This document shows positions 43,714 through 52,497 of a stretch of DNA of 64,000 nt, in pieces. The notes under the pieces were generated by a model. That model worked only from the letters and a program-made list of their open reading frames with translations, ran no database searches and was not told where the DNA came from. Source of the stretch: Exiguobacterium chiriqhucha RW-2 (lineage in GTDB: Bacteria > Bacillota > Bacilli > Exiguobacteriales > Exiguobacteriaceae); contig NZ_ATCL01000014.1 in the NCBI RefSeq assembly GCF_000416965.1, positions 641,845-705,844 of the forward strand, in the 5' to 3' direction. The translations under genes were made by a program, and so were the position numbers. The number at the start of each line of letters is the position of its first letter. Position 1 is the first letter of the stretch.

Positions 43714-44457
43714 GTCGTTCATGCGTTGTTTTAGCCGTGCCAATAGATAAGGCGAATCGAGGTCACTGTATCGAATCCCTTCCGCATAACGTTCGATGCC
43801 ATCGATCGTGATTTGCAGCTTGAGGGAATGGAAGGGAACCCTATTCTCGTCGGCGACACGTTTCACGTCACGCAGTAAAACCATCACGTCTTCGTATGTA
43901 TAGGAGTCGTCTTCCGCATGAAGGAAGAGGATGCCGTAGCGCGCCCCGTAAAATTCGAGGTCGACGGCTTGATCGAGTTGCAAGTGAGTGACATCATCAC
44001 CGTGTGCCACATCGTCGCGCCAGGCTGAATCAGACAATTCGGTCATCACATCGATGCGGTCTGAAAAGGTTGGTGCGATTGACTGTTGAACGGCAGCATC
44101 ATAAGCCTCGCTGATGCGTCGGTATGTGTTTTCCTTTGAGACGACGTCATCTTCATAGCTGTCATCGACGACATGGCCGCCTCGGGTGATTCGTACCACG
44201 AACTCGGTATCGACGCTTGTGTCAGAAGACATCGTCACGTGGTATTTCGGATCGTAGAGTGATAAATACATGACGTCCGATACATGAAGAGACAGATCCG
44301 GGTAAGTGACGTTGACATACTCCTGTGCCGTCTCAATTGCGCGTTGCTCCGCTTTGTCGCTCCCGTCAAAGACATACCAGCCCCACCATCCTACAAAGAA
44401 GACGCCGAGCATGCCTAAACCGGTCAAGATGTTGTGGATGGGTCGTTTGAACATCAT
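43711..44457 (-). CDS. Membrane-anchored protein, YfjL-like
   Basis: A 248-aa protein with one N-terminal membrane helix (about residues 10-30, ILTGLGMLGVFFVGWWGWYVF) and an extracytoplasmic domain. The segment after the helix, AIETAQEYVNVTYPDLSLHV, is the pattern seen in YfjL/YfmQ-type Bacillus proteins of unknown function. The start at 44457 follows AATGAGGCAAC; an upstream in-frame ATG lacks a ribosome site. It converges on the CNNM gene. Confidence 0.7.
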   Translation of the reverse strand: MMFKRPIHNILTGLGMLGVFFVGWWGWYVFDGSDKAEQRAIETAQEYVNVTYPDLSLHVSDVMYLSLYDPKYHVTMSSDTSVDTEFVVRITRGGHVVDDSYEDDVVSKENTYRRISEAYDAAVQQSIAPTFSDRIDVMTELSDSAWRDDVAHGDDVTHLQLDQAVDLEFYGARYGILFLHAEDDSYTYEDVMVLLRDVKRVADENRVPFHSLKLQITIDGIERYAEGIRYSDLDSPYLLARLKQRMND

Positions 44458-44637
44458 AGTTGCCTCATTTCCAATAACTGGTCTATTTCTAGTATAGTCG
44501 GTCGTTTGCACTTTCACCTCCGTCTACAGCATGAAATGAAGGGACGTCTTTCCGTTAGCCGTCCCTGTTCCATCGACGAACATGACATGTGGATGTGAGG
44601 GTTATATGCTAGCGTCAACAGAAAAAGGACTGATCTT

Positions 44638-45795
44638 ATGGGCCAACTCATCGTAGCACCGAAAGGAACTCCCGCCATCCGCTTCGGCGTCTGCCAGCGC
44701 TGTCTGAGCACGGACACGCGTTCTTACACATGCCATCACGGACAGTGCCGCTATTGCCGTAACTGCCTTCACCTCGGTCGCGTCTGTCAGTGCGACCGTC
44801 TTGCCGAAACGGACATCACGACGCCGCTGGAAACGACCGACCTCGTCATGCCGTTCGAGCTGTCGGGTGACCAGCAGCACGTCAGCCGACAGCTCCTGGC
44901 CTGGTGGGTATCTCGGACGAGCGGGCTCGTCCATGCCGTCTGCGGGGCCGGGAAGACGGAGATGACGTTCCCCGTCATCGCGAGCGCCGTGAATGAGGGG
45001 AAGCGTGTCCTCATCGTCTCACCGCGACGTGACGTCGCCATCGAGTGGGCCGATCGGCTCGAGGCGGCCTTCTCCGTTCCCATCACCCGACGCTACGGAG
45101 GTGGGGACAAGGACACGATCGGGATGATCACCGTCGCGACGGCGCCGCTGCTCGTGAACTTGCGACATGTGTTCGATTACGTTCTCGTCGATGAGTCCGA
45201 CGCCTTCCCGTTCGCTTTCGACCTCGCGCTCTGGTGGACGCTCCGCCGGGCCGGGAAAGGTTTATTTTTGTTCGTGACGGCGACGCCGACCGTCTGGCAA
45301 CGCCAATTCCCGACCGTTCATCTGTCCCGGCGCTATCATGGCCACGATTTGCCCGTGCCCCGGCTCGTCCGTGAGACGGAACGAGCCATCCTCGACTTCT
45401 GTCGTCAGTATGAGGCGTCACCACGTCTGTTGTTCGTCCCGACGAAACCGGACCTCGTCCGTTACGGGGAACTGCTCACGGCGAACGGCTTCGTCTATCA
45501 GGCCGTCTCGGCCGACACGGACGAGCGGACGGACGTGCTCGAGTGGCTCGAGGCGACGAACGGGATCGTGCTCGCGACATCGATTTGGGAACGGGGCATG
45601 ACCGTGACCGGGGTACATGTTGCCGTCCTCAACAGTTGCCATCCGCTGTTCACGTCGCGCGCCCTCATCCAGATGGCAGGGCGGGCCGGGCGCAAACCGA
45701 CCGCGCCGACCGGGGACGTCGTCTTCTTCTACGATGAACGCACGTTCCGACAAGACAAAGCCATTCGCGAAATCAAGGAGGCGAATCGACGATGA
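44638..45795 (+). CDS. comFA: Competence DNA helicase ComFA
   Basis: A 385-aa superfamily-2 helicase for DNA import. It begins with a zinc-finger region of paired Cys (CQRC, CHHGQCRYCRNC, CQC, residues 19-52), then Walker A CGAGKTEM (102-109), the DEAD-type box DESD (185-188), and motif III FVTATPT. C-terminal helicase motifs include QMAGRAGR. It is shorter than B. subtilis ComFA (463 aa from memory), mostly at the N-terminus. Its stop overlaps comFC, and no comFB lies between. Confidence 0.93.
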   Translation: MGQLIVAPKGTPAIRFGVCQRCLSTDTRSYTCHHGQCRYCRNCLHLGRVCQCDRLAETDITTPLETTDLVMPFELSGDQQHVSRQLLAWWVSRTSGLVHAVCGAGKTEMTFPVIASAVNEGKRVLIVSPRRDVAIEWADRLEAAFSVPITRRYGGGDKDTIGMITVATAPLLVNLRHVFDYVLVDESDAFPFAFDLALWWTLRRAGKGLFLFVTATPTVWQRQFPTVHLSRRYHGHDLPVPRLVRETERAILDFCRQYEASPRLLFVPTKPDLVRYGELLTANGFVYQAVSADTDERTDVLEWLEATNGIVLATSIWERGMTVTGVHVAVLNSCHPLFTSRALIQMAGRAGRKPTAPTGDVVFFYDERTFRQDKAIREIKEANRR

Positions 45796-46460
45796 ATTGT
45801 CTCGTCTGCCGGAAACCGTTCGTCGTCCCGTGGAGCCCGGCGACGTTGTTGAAGCGAGACTGGGTCTGTCCGGACTGTGAGGGGATGTTGACGCCGCTTG
45901 TCGCGGGTTGTCCGCACTGCGGTCACCCGACCACGGACGGGGAGACGTGTCCTGACTGTATCCGTTGGCTCGCCCTTGGCCTCGACTTGACCGTCCGTTC
46001 GCTCTACGCTTATGACGAGGCGGGCGCGAATTGGCTCCACCGTTATAAGTTCGGCGGCGACGTCGTTCTGGCGCGACAGCTACGCAATGTGTTGCGAGCG
46101 ACGCGAGAACCAGGTGTCGTCTACGTGCCGATCCCGCTCAGTGAGGAGCGGATGCGGACGCGGCGTTTCAATCAGGCGGAGCTGCTCGCAAGGATGATTG
46201 GACCGACGGAGCAGGTGCTCGTCAAATCCGAGGTTTCGAGTCAGCGTGAACTTGGGAAAGAAGAAAGGCGGCACCGTACGAATCCGTTCGCTGTACAGCA
46301 GTTGCCACACTGTGGCAAAATTGTCCTCGTCGACGACGTCTATACGACGGGGACGACGCTCCATCAGGCGGCGCTCACCTTGCGCCGGGCCGGGGTGGAA
46401 CAAGTTTCTGCCGTTTGCCTGTTCCGGACGCTAAACAAATTAAAAATGCGTCCGATATAA
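45792..46460 (+). CDS. comFC: Competence protein ComFC (phosphoribosyltransferase family)
   Basis: A 222-aa ComF/GntX-type protein. The N-terminal Cys pairs (CLVCRK, CPDCEG, CPHCGH, CPDC) form a zinc-binding part, and the C-terminal phosphoribosyltransferase fold has the PRPP motif IVLVDDVYTTGTTLHQ. ComFC works with ComFA in uptake of transforming DNA. The start overlaps the comFA stop. Confidence 0.95.
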   Translation: MNCLVCRKPFVVPWSPATLLKRDWVCPDCEGMLTPLVAGCPHCGHPTTDGETCPDCIRWLALGLDLTVRSLYAYDEAGANWLHRYKFGGDVVLARQLRNVLRATREPGVVYVPIPLSEERMRTRRFNQAELLARMIGPTEQVLVKSEVSSQRELGKEERRHRTNPFAVQQLPHCGKIVLVDDVYTTGTTLHQAALTLRRAGVEQVSAVCLFRTLNKLKMRPI

Positions 46461-46473
46461 AGGGCAGAGGTGA

Positions 46474-46863
46474 ATGACTGTGGAAGCAACAACTTGTCAA
46501 ACGTGCGGACGGCTGTTCATGAAACAAAGCCGCTCGCCATACTGCCCATCCTGCGCGGAAGTCGATTTCCAAAACTTCTTGAAAGTCCGGGACTTCATCC
46601 GCGAACCCGCCAACAAACAGACGACGATTGGAGCCCTCGTCGAAGCGACAGGCGTCTCCGAACTTGATATCACGCGATACATCCATGAAGGACGCCTGAT
46701 CATCAAGGACAATCCGTCACTGAACATCGCCTGCATCCGTTGCGGCAATCCGACGAACCAAGGAAAGGTATGCGCGGACTGTCAGACCGACATGCAGCAA
46801 GAACTGAAAGGGCTACAAGCCACCGCCACGAAACAGAGCGTTCGCGCTTATCGTTTGGATTAA
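46474..46863 (+). CDS. yvyF: Flagellar operon protein YvyF
   Basis: A 129-aa protein of the YvyF (TIGR03826) family. It has an N-terminal zinc ribbon-like pair (CQTCGRLF, YCPSC), a MerR-like helical middle (TIGALVEATGVSELDITRYIHEGRL) and a second Cys pair (CIRCGNP, CADC). It sits between comFC and flgM exactly as in Bacillus. The role is not well known; it may regulate the flgM operon. Confidence 0.92.
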   Translation: MTVEATTCQTCGRLFMKQSRSPYCPSCAEVDFQNFLKVRDFIREPANKQTTIGALVEATGVSELDITRYIHEGRLIIKDNPSLNIACIRCGNPTNQGKVCADCQTDMQQELKGLQATATKQSVRAYRLD

Positions 46864-46887
46864 CAACTGAGAAGAGGGGGGACACGT

Positions 46888-47139
46888 ATGCGCATCGATT
46901 CTGCAAAGTGGGTACACTTACCGAACACTTACGAGAAGAAAACGCAACCTGAGACGAAGCCCGAGCTGACACGCCAAACGGACCAATTATCGATATCGGC
47001 CGAAGCCCGCGCCCGATTTGAAGAACCGGTGAAACACCCGGAGCGCCTGGAAAAAATCAACGCCTTGAAGGCGGAGATTAACGCCGGGACGTATTCACGG
47101 GACGCGCGCGACATCGCCAAACGCTTTCTACAAGGATGA
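46888..47139 (+). CDS. flgM: Anti-sigma-D factor FlgM
   Basis: An 83-aa FlgM protein. The C-terminal half shows the sigma-28/sigma-D-binding pattern (QLSISAEARARFEE, RLEKINALKAEINAGTY, DARDIAKRFL). It holds sigma-D inactive until the hook-basal body is complete. The ribosome site AGAGGGGGG is strong. A terminator follows before flgN. Confidence 0.92.
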   Translation: MRIDSAKWVHLPNTYEKKTQPETKPELTRQTDQLSISAEARARFEEPVKHPERLEKINALKAEINAGTYSRDARDIAKRFLQG

Positions 47140-47188
47140 ATGAAAGCGGGGTCCGAGGGAGACCTTCGCATAAATAAGATGGCACGGA

Positions 47189-47234
47189 AGCTGACTAAAC
47201 AAGGGACACCCTTTCTTTAGTCGGCTCTTTTTTT
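47189..47234 (+). terminator. Terminator between flgM and flgN
   Basis: AGCTGACTAAA pairs with TTTAGTCGGCT (one G-T) with an inner AAGGG/CCCTT stem, followed by seven T. It would cut the flagellar transcript after flgM unless readthrough or a promoter supplies flgN. Confidence 0.8.
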
Positions 47235-47251
47235 GGACAAAGGAGAGACTT

Positions 47252-47608
47252 ATGCTCACATTACATACACGTTTACTCGAACTGGCTTATGACAAAAAAC
47301 GACTGCTCGTCAACGGAGACATGCCCGCTTTTAGCGCACTCGTCAAGGAAGAGGCGACGATTCTCCGACAAATCAAACAAAAAGAAGCGGAACGACTTCA
47401 AGGAACGCTCGTTTTGGACGATGAAGAGAAGGAAGCGTTACGACCGGTCGTCCTCGAGCTGAAACGGCAGAATGAACTGAACGCCGTCCTGCTCGAACAG
47501 TCGCTCCGGTATATCGAATGGCATTTGGACATGCTCATGCCAGAGGCAGATGATTTCACGTACGGTCAACAGGCGCTCGAGACGCGCTCGTTCAGCCGGG
47601 ATGTATAA
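47252..47608 (+). CDS. flgN: Flagellar chaperone FlgN
   Basis: A 118-aa helical protein of the FlgN family (YvyG in B. subtilis). It holds the filament-junction proteins FlgK and FlgL for export. The sequence is mainly two long helices (LHTRLLELAYDKKRLLVNGD and LELKRQNELNAVLLEQSLRYI). AAAGGAGAG precedes the ATG, and flgK follows after 12 bases. Confidence 0.9.
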   Translation: MLTLHTRLLELAYDKKRLLVNGDMPAFSALVKEEATILRQIKQKEAERLQGTLVLDDEEKEALRPVVLELKRQNELNAVLLEQSLRYIEWHLDMLMPEADDFTYGQQALETRSFSRDV

Positions 47609-47620
47609 GGAGGAAGTTTG

Positions 47621-49114
47621 ATGGGCTCAACATTTATGGGATTAGAAACGGCGCGACGCAGTTTAACGACGCACCAATGGGCGCTCCAGGCGACGGGGAA
47701 TAACGTCGCCAACGCCTCGAATCCGGGTTACTCGCGCCAACGCTTGTCACTCGGCATGACCGAACAACTCAGCGTCAACTTCGGGGGAACGAAGGCCGGG
47801 CAGTTCGGGACTGGTGTACGCGGCGAGACGCTCGCCCGAATCCGCGATTTGATGATTGACCAGCAATACCGCGACGAGTCGGTGAAGAACGCCTACTACG
47901 CGACAAAAGAGGCGGCGTTCGGTCGGATGGAGGATATCGTCAACGAGCCTTCCGAGACAGGACTCGCCAAATCGCTCGACTTGTTCTGGGCCTCGCTCCA
48001 AGACTTGTCGGTCAACCCGGATGATGCCGGCGCACGTAGTGTCGTGCGCCAACGGGCGATGACGCTCGCGGAGACGTTCAACTACATGTCGTCCTCGCTC
48101 CAAAAAGTGCAGGCCGACCTCGCCTCAGAAGGTGACGTCGTCGTCAAGAAAGTGAACGACTTGATGACGAAAATCAGTCAGGTCAACCGTCAAATCGGGG
48201 ATGCGGAGCCGCTCGGCGTGCTTCCGAATGAACTGTATGACGAGCGTGACCGCTATATGGACGAGCTCGCCCAATACATGGACTTCACACGCGTCCCGGT
48301 CGACTATACGAACGGGGAGTCGCGCGGTAACTCACAAAAAGTCGCTGAGGGCCGCATCGACATCATCGTCTCAATCAATGGCGTCGACCACAAACTCGTT
48401 GACGGCATCAACGGCACGGTCGGCTCGTTCGACGGTCTCGACATGACAGACGCGAGCGGGGCAGACGTGGCACTCACGCACGCCACGATGCCGAACGGAA
48501 AATGGAAAGCGCTCGTCGAGATGTACGGCACGGGCACGCCAGAATCAGGCAGCGTGAACGGCGTCTACGCGACGATGCTAAAAGACTTGGACGAGATGGC
48601 CGGCAAGTTCGCCTTGGCGTTCAACACGGCCCATAGTAACAACATGGATGCCAAAGGCAACGCCGGCACGGCGAACTTCTTTGAAGGGACGGCGAGCGCC
48701 GCGACGATTAAAGTGAGCGACGCCGTCATGAACAACCTCGACTTGATTGCCGCGTCACAAGACGGCAATATCGGGGACGGCAGCGGGGCACTCGCCTTGG
48801 CGAACTTGAAGTCGGCCACGCTCAGCTTCGACGGATCGGTCCAGACGGATACGTCGATCGGGAAATACTATCAGAACGTCATCGGCAACATGGCCGTCGC
48901 CGCCGACCAGAGCGGACGCCTCGCCAAGAGCACGTTCGCGCTTATGGCGAGCTCGGACCAGCGCCGCCAAGCGGTGAGCGCCGTGTCACTCGACGAAGAG
49001 ATGACGATGATGATTCAATATCAACACGCTTATAACGCGGCGGCCCGTAACATCACGGCCGTTGACGAGATGCTCGACAAAATCATCAACGGCATGGGTG
49101 TCGTAGGGAGGTAA
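47621..49114 (+). CDS. flgK: Flagellar hook-associated protein FlgK (HAP1)
   Basis: A 497-aa hook-filament junction protein. The N-terminus has the flagellar-rod signature ALQATGNNVANASNPGYSRQ, and the C-terminus has the matching coiled-coil part SLDEEMTMMIQYQHAYNAAAR. The start is the ATG at 47621, after AAGGAGGA; a TTG one codon earlier is rejected. It is followed closely by flgL. Confidence 0.96.
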   Translation: MGSTFMGLETARRSLTTHQWALQATGNNVANASNPGYSRQRLSLGMTEQLSVNFGGTKAGQFGTGVRGETLARIRDLMIDQQYRDESVKNAYYATKEAAFGRMEDIVNEPSETGLAKSLDLFWASLQDLSVNPDDAGARSVVRQRAMTLAETFNYMSSSLQKVQADLASEGDVVVKKVNDLMTKISQVNRQIGDAEPLGVLPNELYDERDRYMDELAQYMDFTRVPVDYTNGESRGNSQKVAEGRIDIIVSINGVDHKLVDGINGTVGSFDGLDMTDASGADVALTHATMPNGKWKALVEMYGTGTPESGSVNGVYATMLKDLDEMAGKFALAFNTAHSNNMDAKGNAGTANFFEGTASAATIKVSDAVMNNLDLIAASQDGNIGDGSGALALANLKSATLSFDGSVQTDTSIGKYYQNVIGNMAVAADQSGRLAKSTFALMASSDQRRQAVSAVSLDEEMTMMIQYQHAYNAAARNITAVDEMLDKIINGMGVVGR

Positions 49115-49120
49115 TGCTTG

Positions 49121-50050
49121 ATGCGAGTCACACAGACGATGCTCACACAGACGAACTTGAAACATTTATCGAGCAGTTATAACAAGCTCGCCCAAGTCCA
49201 GGAACAGCTCATCAGCGGAAAACGGATTCAGAAGGCGTCCGAGGACCCGGTCGTCGCCATGCAGGGCATGCGCTACCGGACCGAGGTGCGCGAGGTCGAC
49301 CAGTTCCGCCGCAACGTCAGCGAGGCGACGAGCTGGATGGACTTGACCGATTCGACACTGAACGAAGTGACGGAAGCCGTCAAACGGATTCGCGAATTGA
49401 CGACGCAGGCGGCCAACGACACGTACGAGTCGTCGCAGCGTCAAATCATCCAGAGCGAGGTCAATCAGTTGATTGAACATCTCGGCTCGCTCGCAAATGC
49501 GAAGTCGGGCGAAAAATATATTTACAACGGCACGAAGACGGACCAACCGCTCGTCGACATGGACGCCTTGAAAGCGTTCCTTGCCGACCCGAACGGGGAC
49601 GTCAACAGCATCTACCCAGGCGGGGCACCTGCCGCGAGCGGGAAAGTCGCCTTCGAAGTATCGAAAGGCATCACCGTTCAAGTGAACATGCAGCCGGAGA
49701 CGGTGTTCGGGAGCGATGTGTTCGCTGGACTCCACGACCTCGTCTCGAAACTGGCCGACCCGAACACGACCGGTGAAGTGCTCTCGAACGAGCTCGCCGA
49801 CCTCGACGTCATCGCCCAAAACTTGATTACGGAGCGGGCCGAGCTCGGGGCCCGTGCCAACCGGTTGGAACTCGTCGACAACCGCCTGCAAGAACATGAG
49901 ATTATCGCCAAGACGATCATGTCCGATAACGAGGACATCGACATCGAACGCGTCATCATGGAGCTCAAGTCTCACGAGACGGTGCACCGTGCCGCACTTT
50001 CGGCCGGAGCCCGCATCATCCAACCGACGCTCCTCGACTTCCTCCGGTAA
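49121..50050 (+). CDS. flgL: Flagellar hook-associated protein FlgL (HAP3)
   Basis: A 309-aa flagellin-like junction protein. The N-terminus RVTQTMLTQTNLKHLSSSYNKL with QLISGKRIQKASEDP is typical, and a flagellin-type coiled coil closes the C-terminus. The ATG at 49121 follows AGGGAGGTAATG. It caps the hook before flagellin assembly, and yviE follows after three bases. Confidence 0.95.
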   Translation: MRVTQTMLTQTNLKHLSSSYNKLAQVQEQLISGKRIQKASEDPVVAMQGMRYRTEVREVDQFRRNVSEATSWMDLTDSTLNEVTEAVKRIRELTTQAANDTYESSQRQIIQSEVNQLIEHLGSLANAKSGEKYIYNGTKTDQPLVDMDALKAFLADPNGDVNSIYPGGAPAASGKVAFEVSKGITVQVNMQPETVFGSDVFAGLHDLVSKLADPNTTGEVLSNELADLDVIAQNLITERAELGARANRLELVDNRLQEHEIIAKTIMSDNEDIDIERVIMELKSHETVHRAALSAGARIIQPTLLDFLR

Positions 50051-50053
50051 GCG

Positions 50054-50629
50054 ATGAATATCGCCCGGCTTGAGATGCGGCAGACACAGGCCGCCATCCA
50101 AATCACGTCGAACCGACCCCATCTCGAGATGCGACAGGGCCAGGCCGACGTGTCGATGACACAAGGGAAGGTCGAGATGACCCAACAGACGACAGGCGGC
50201 ACGCTCGAGGTCGACTCGTCGGTCGCGCGCAGTGAAAGCAACTTGAAGGCCGCCCTCGAGCTCGGTCGTCATTTCGGTCAGCTCGGGGAACAGGCGGCCC
50301 GGGAAGCGACGTCGACCACGGCCCGAGACGGGGACCGGCTCATGCGCATCGAGAACGGCAATCCGATTGCCGCGATGGCCGCCGAGAAGACGAGTGCCCC
50401 ATATCCGGTCGTCGACATGGACTTCATGCCGAAGTCGCTCGACCGCGTGAAGTTGACGTATACGCCGGCGGATGTCAAAATCGAGTGGAACCTGACGCCG
50501 GCACAGATTGATGTATCACTCACCCCGGCCGACATCTCGTTCACGCCATGGACGACGGACATCTCGCTCCGTCAACAGGCATCGCTCGAGATGTGGCCGG
50601 TCGGTGGCATGTATGATGAGACGCGTTGA
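50054..50629 (+). CDS. yviE: DUF6470 family protein YviE
   Basis: A 191-aa protein matching YviE of B. subtilis, found between flgL and fliW. The N-terminus consists of short beta-like repeats (LEMRQTQAAIQITSNRP, LEMRQGQADVSMTQG), and similar repeats recur near the end (TPADVKIEWNLTPAQIDVSLTPADI). The function is unknown. The ribosome site is poor, so translation is probably coupled to flgL. Confidence 0.88.
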   Translation: MNIARLEMRQTQAAIQITSNRPHLEMRQGQADVSMTQGKVEMTQQTTGGTLEVDSSVARSESNLKAALELGRHFGQLGEQAAREATSTTARDGDRLMRIENGNPIAAMAAEKTSAPYPVVDMDFMPKSLDRVKLTYTPADVKIEWNLTPAQIDVSLTPADISFTPWTTDISLRQQASLEMWPVGGMYDETR

Positions 50630-50644
50630 AAGTGAGGACAATCC

Positions 50645-51082
50645 ATGTTCATTGAGACAGACTATTTTGGTAAGATCGAAGTAAATGAAGACGAGACGAT
50701 CTCGTTCGTCAGCGAGATTCCCGGGTTCCCGGAATCGAAGACGTTCGCCCTCATCCCGTACGGCGACGAGCTCCCGTTCTGGTCGCTCCAGTCAATCGAC
50801 GACCCGGCCTGCGCCTTCGTCGTGACGAACCCGTTCTGGCACAAGCCGGACTATGCGTTCGAATTGACCGACGGTGCGAAAGAACAGCTCGGCATCGATG
50901 AAGCGGAACACGTCTCGGTGTATGCCATCGTGACGCTACGCGACCCGTTCGACGCCTCGACGCTCAACTTGAAGGCCCCAATCGTCATCGAGACGAAAGA
51001 GCGCCGTGGGAAGCAAGTCATCTTGGATGACGTCTACCCGGCCCGGTTCCCACTCGGCGGTCAGAAAGAAGAGGTGCGCTGA
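50645..51082 (+). CDS. fliW: Flagellar assembly factor FliW
   Basis: A 145-aa FliW protein with the family segments [24 protein letters not shown] and [21 protein letters not shown]. FliW binds either free flagellin or CsrA, so that unexported flagellin releases CsrA to repress flagellin translation. Its stop overlaps the csrA start by one base. The flagellin gene itself lies 9.6 kb downstream. Confidence 0.95.
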   Translation: MFIETDYFGKIEVNEDETISFVSEIPGFPESKTFALIPYGDELPFWSLQSIDDPACAFVVTNPFWHKPDYAFELTDGAKEQLGIDEAEHVSVYAIVTLRDPFDASTLNLKAPIVIETKERRGKQVILDDVYPARFPLGGQKEEVR

Positions 51083-51309
51083 TGCTCGTATTGAAACGAA
51101 AACAAGGCGAGGCCATCCATATCGGGGACGATGTGACGCTCACCGTGCTCGCCATCGAAGGCGACCAGGTCAAGCTCGGCATCGACGCCCCGCGCCACAT
51201 CGACATCCATCGTCATGAGGTGTACGTCCAGATGCAGGCCGAGAACGAATCGGCTCGCGACAGCGCCAACTTGATGAAACAGATGATGCAAAACAAGTCG
51301 GAAGCGTGA
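51082..51309 (+). CDS. csrA: Carbon storage regulator CsrA
   Basis: A 75-aa CsrA, an RNA-binding dimer. [23 protein letters not shown] and [19 protein letters not shown] are the conserved segments, with the RNA-contact Arg in RHIDIHRHE. It represses translation of flagellin mRNA by binding GGA motifs near the ribosome site and is itself held by FliW. The translation start follows GAGGTGCG. Confidence 0.97.
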   Translation: MLVLKRKQGEAIHIGDDVTLTVLAIEGDQVKLGIDAPRHIDIHRHEVYVQMQAENESARDSANLMKQMMQNKSEA

Positions 51310-51323
51310 GCTTCCGGCTTTTT
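51299..51323 (+). terminator. Terminator overlapping the csrA stop
   Basis: CGGAAGC pairs with GCTTCCG around GTGA, followed by five T. The stem contains the stop codon region of csrA and ends the flagellar transcript before the inserted genes. Confidence 0.85.
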
Positions 51324-51408
51324 AGCTGTCCTAAAATTTGGATGGGATGACATATGTCACTTTTGTACGATAGGATAGGAGGAAAGAAATGGCGGGAGAG
51401 GACAAGGC

Positions 51409-52464
51409 TTGGGTCAAGTCATCAATATCTTTTTCATCAATATCAGTATCATTTATCTCGTTTTGTCGTTGGCCCTGTATCTCATGCGCCAACTGTTGCC
51501 GATTCAGGCGGGTTCACTCTATGCGGTCCGCATTTGGTTCGGGCTCGCTATGGGGCTCGCGGCCGTTCTGTTGACGGTCAACTCGTTCCAAGTCGGTGAG
51601 GCGCGGGTCGACCTCCGGATTATCCCGCTCGCGCTCGCGGGCGCCTATGCCGGGCCGGTCGGGGTCGCCGTCACGATGGGGATGACCCTGCTCGGTCGCT
51701 TCGGCCTCGACGGCATGACCGACCAATTCATCCGCTCGTTCGGCACGCTCGGCCTGTTCTTTGTATTGTCGCTCGTGTTGAATCGCGTGGTACTAAGGCG
51801 CGGCCATCTATACTCGGCCTATCTCGTGTTCGGGGCCGTGCTCGTCTTGTTCAGGATTGCGGGCAACGTCCCGATGCAGGCGTTCACGACCGTGTTCTTG
51901 CCGTATTTCGTCATGACGTTCCTCGGCGGATGGATGTGTTACTGGGTCGCGAAACAGATTGAGACGCATTTGCGCATGTTCCGGCTCCATACACAGCGGG
52001 CGACGATTGACGAGCTGACGGGTCTTCCGAACCGCTATATGACGCTTGAACGGTTGAACGAGGTCGAGATGTCGGGTCTCCCTTGGGCACTGTTCGTCAT
52101 CGACGTCGATCGCTTCAAACAGTTGAACGATACATATGGCCATCGGGCCGGTGATGCGGCGCTCCATCACATCGGTCAAACGTTACAGGCGAACTGTCCG
52201 CCGGGCGGCTTCGTCGGCCGTTACGGCGGGGAAGAGTTTCTGATGGTGCTCGAGGATGCAGAAGACGTCCGGTTGATGGCGGATGAGATTGTCAAGGTCA
52301 TCCGTGACACGCCGTTCTCGTTCGAAGGGACATCAATCCCGATGACGGTGTCACTCGGGGCCTCGCTCGCTGGCGCCGAGCCGGGGACGGTCGTATTCGA
52401 GCGGGCCGATGCCGCCCTTTACGCGGCGAAGACGAGCGGGCGCGATCAAGCGAAAATTGGATAA
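51409..52464 (+). CDS. Diguanylate cyclase with five-helix membrane sensor
   Basis: A 351-aa protein with a 5TM-5TMR_LYT-type membrane domain (about residues 5-185) and a GGDEF domain (about 190-350). The active site reads YGGEEF, a functional GGDEF variant, and DELTGLPNR is the usual domain start. It should make cyclic di-GMP. The start is uncertain: TTG 51409 with GGGAGAGG upstream opens the frame, while a stronger AGGAGGAAAGAA site drives an ATG (51389) in another frame. The first residues look like the start of the first helix. Confidence 0.9.
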   Translation: MGQVINIFFINISIIYLVLSLALYLMRQLLPIQAGSLYAVRIWFGLAMGLAAVLLTVNSFQVGEARVDLRIIPLALAGAYAGPVGVAVTMGMTLLGRFGLDGMTDQFIRSFGTLGLFFVLSLVLNRVVLRRGHLYSAYLVFGAVLVLFRIAGNVPMQAFTTVFLPYFVMTFLGGWMCYWVAKQIETHLRMFRLHTQRATIDELTGLPNRYMTLERLNEVEMSGLPWALFVIDVDRFKQLNDTYGHRAGDAALHHIGQTLQANCPPGGFVGRYGGEEFLMVLEDAEDVRLMADEIVKVIRDTPFSFEGTSIPMTVSLGASLAGAEPGTVVFERADAALYAAKTSGRDQAKIG

Positions 52465-52466
52465 AC

Positions 52467-52497
52467 AAAAAATCGGTCCCAGGAGGGCCGATTTTTT
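52467..52497. terminator. Bidirectional terminator between convergent genes
   Basis: AAAAAATCGGTCC pairs with GGGCCGATTTTTT, with A and T runs on both sides. It serves the diguanylate cyclase gene and the minus-strand YitT gene. Confidence 0.88.

Noticed and set aside
44518..44637. GGGACG/CGTCCC hairpin (44539-44564) between the YfjL-like gene and comFA
   Set aside because: The stem is short and has no T run on either strand, so it is not listed as a terminator; it could be part of a leader.
51389..51574. 61-codon frame with a strong ribosome site before the diguanylate cyclase
   Set aside because: Not annotated as a gene because most of it overlaps the cyclase membrane domain in another frame; kept only as a finding about the start.
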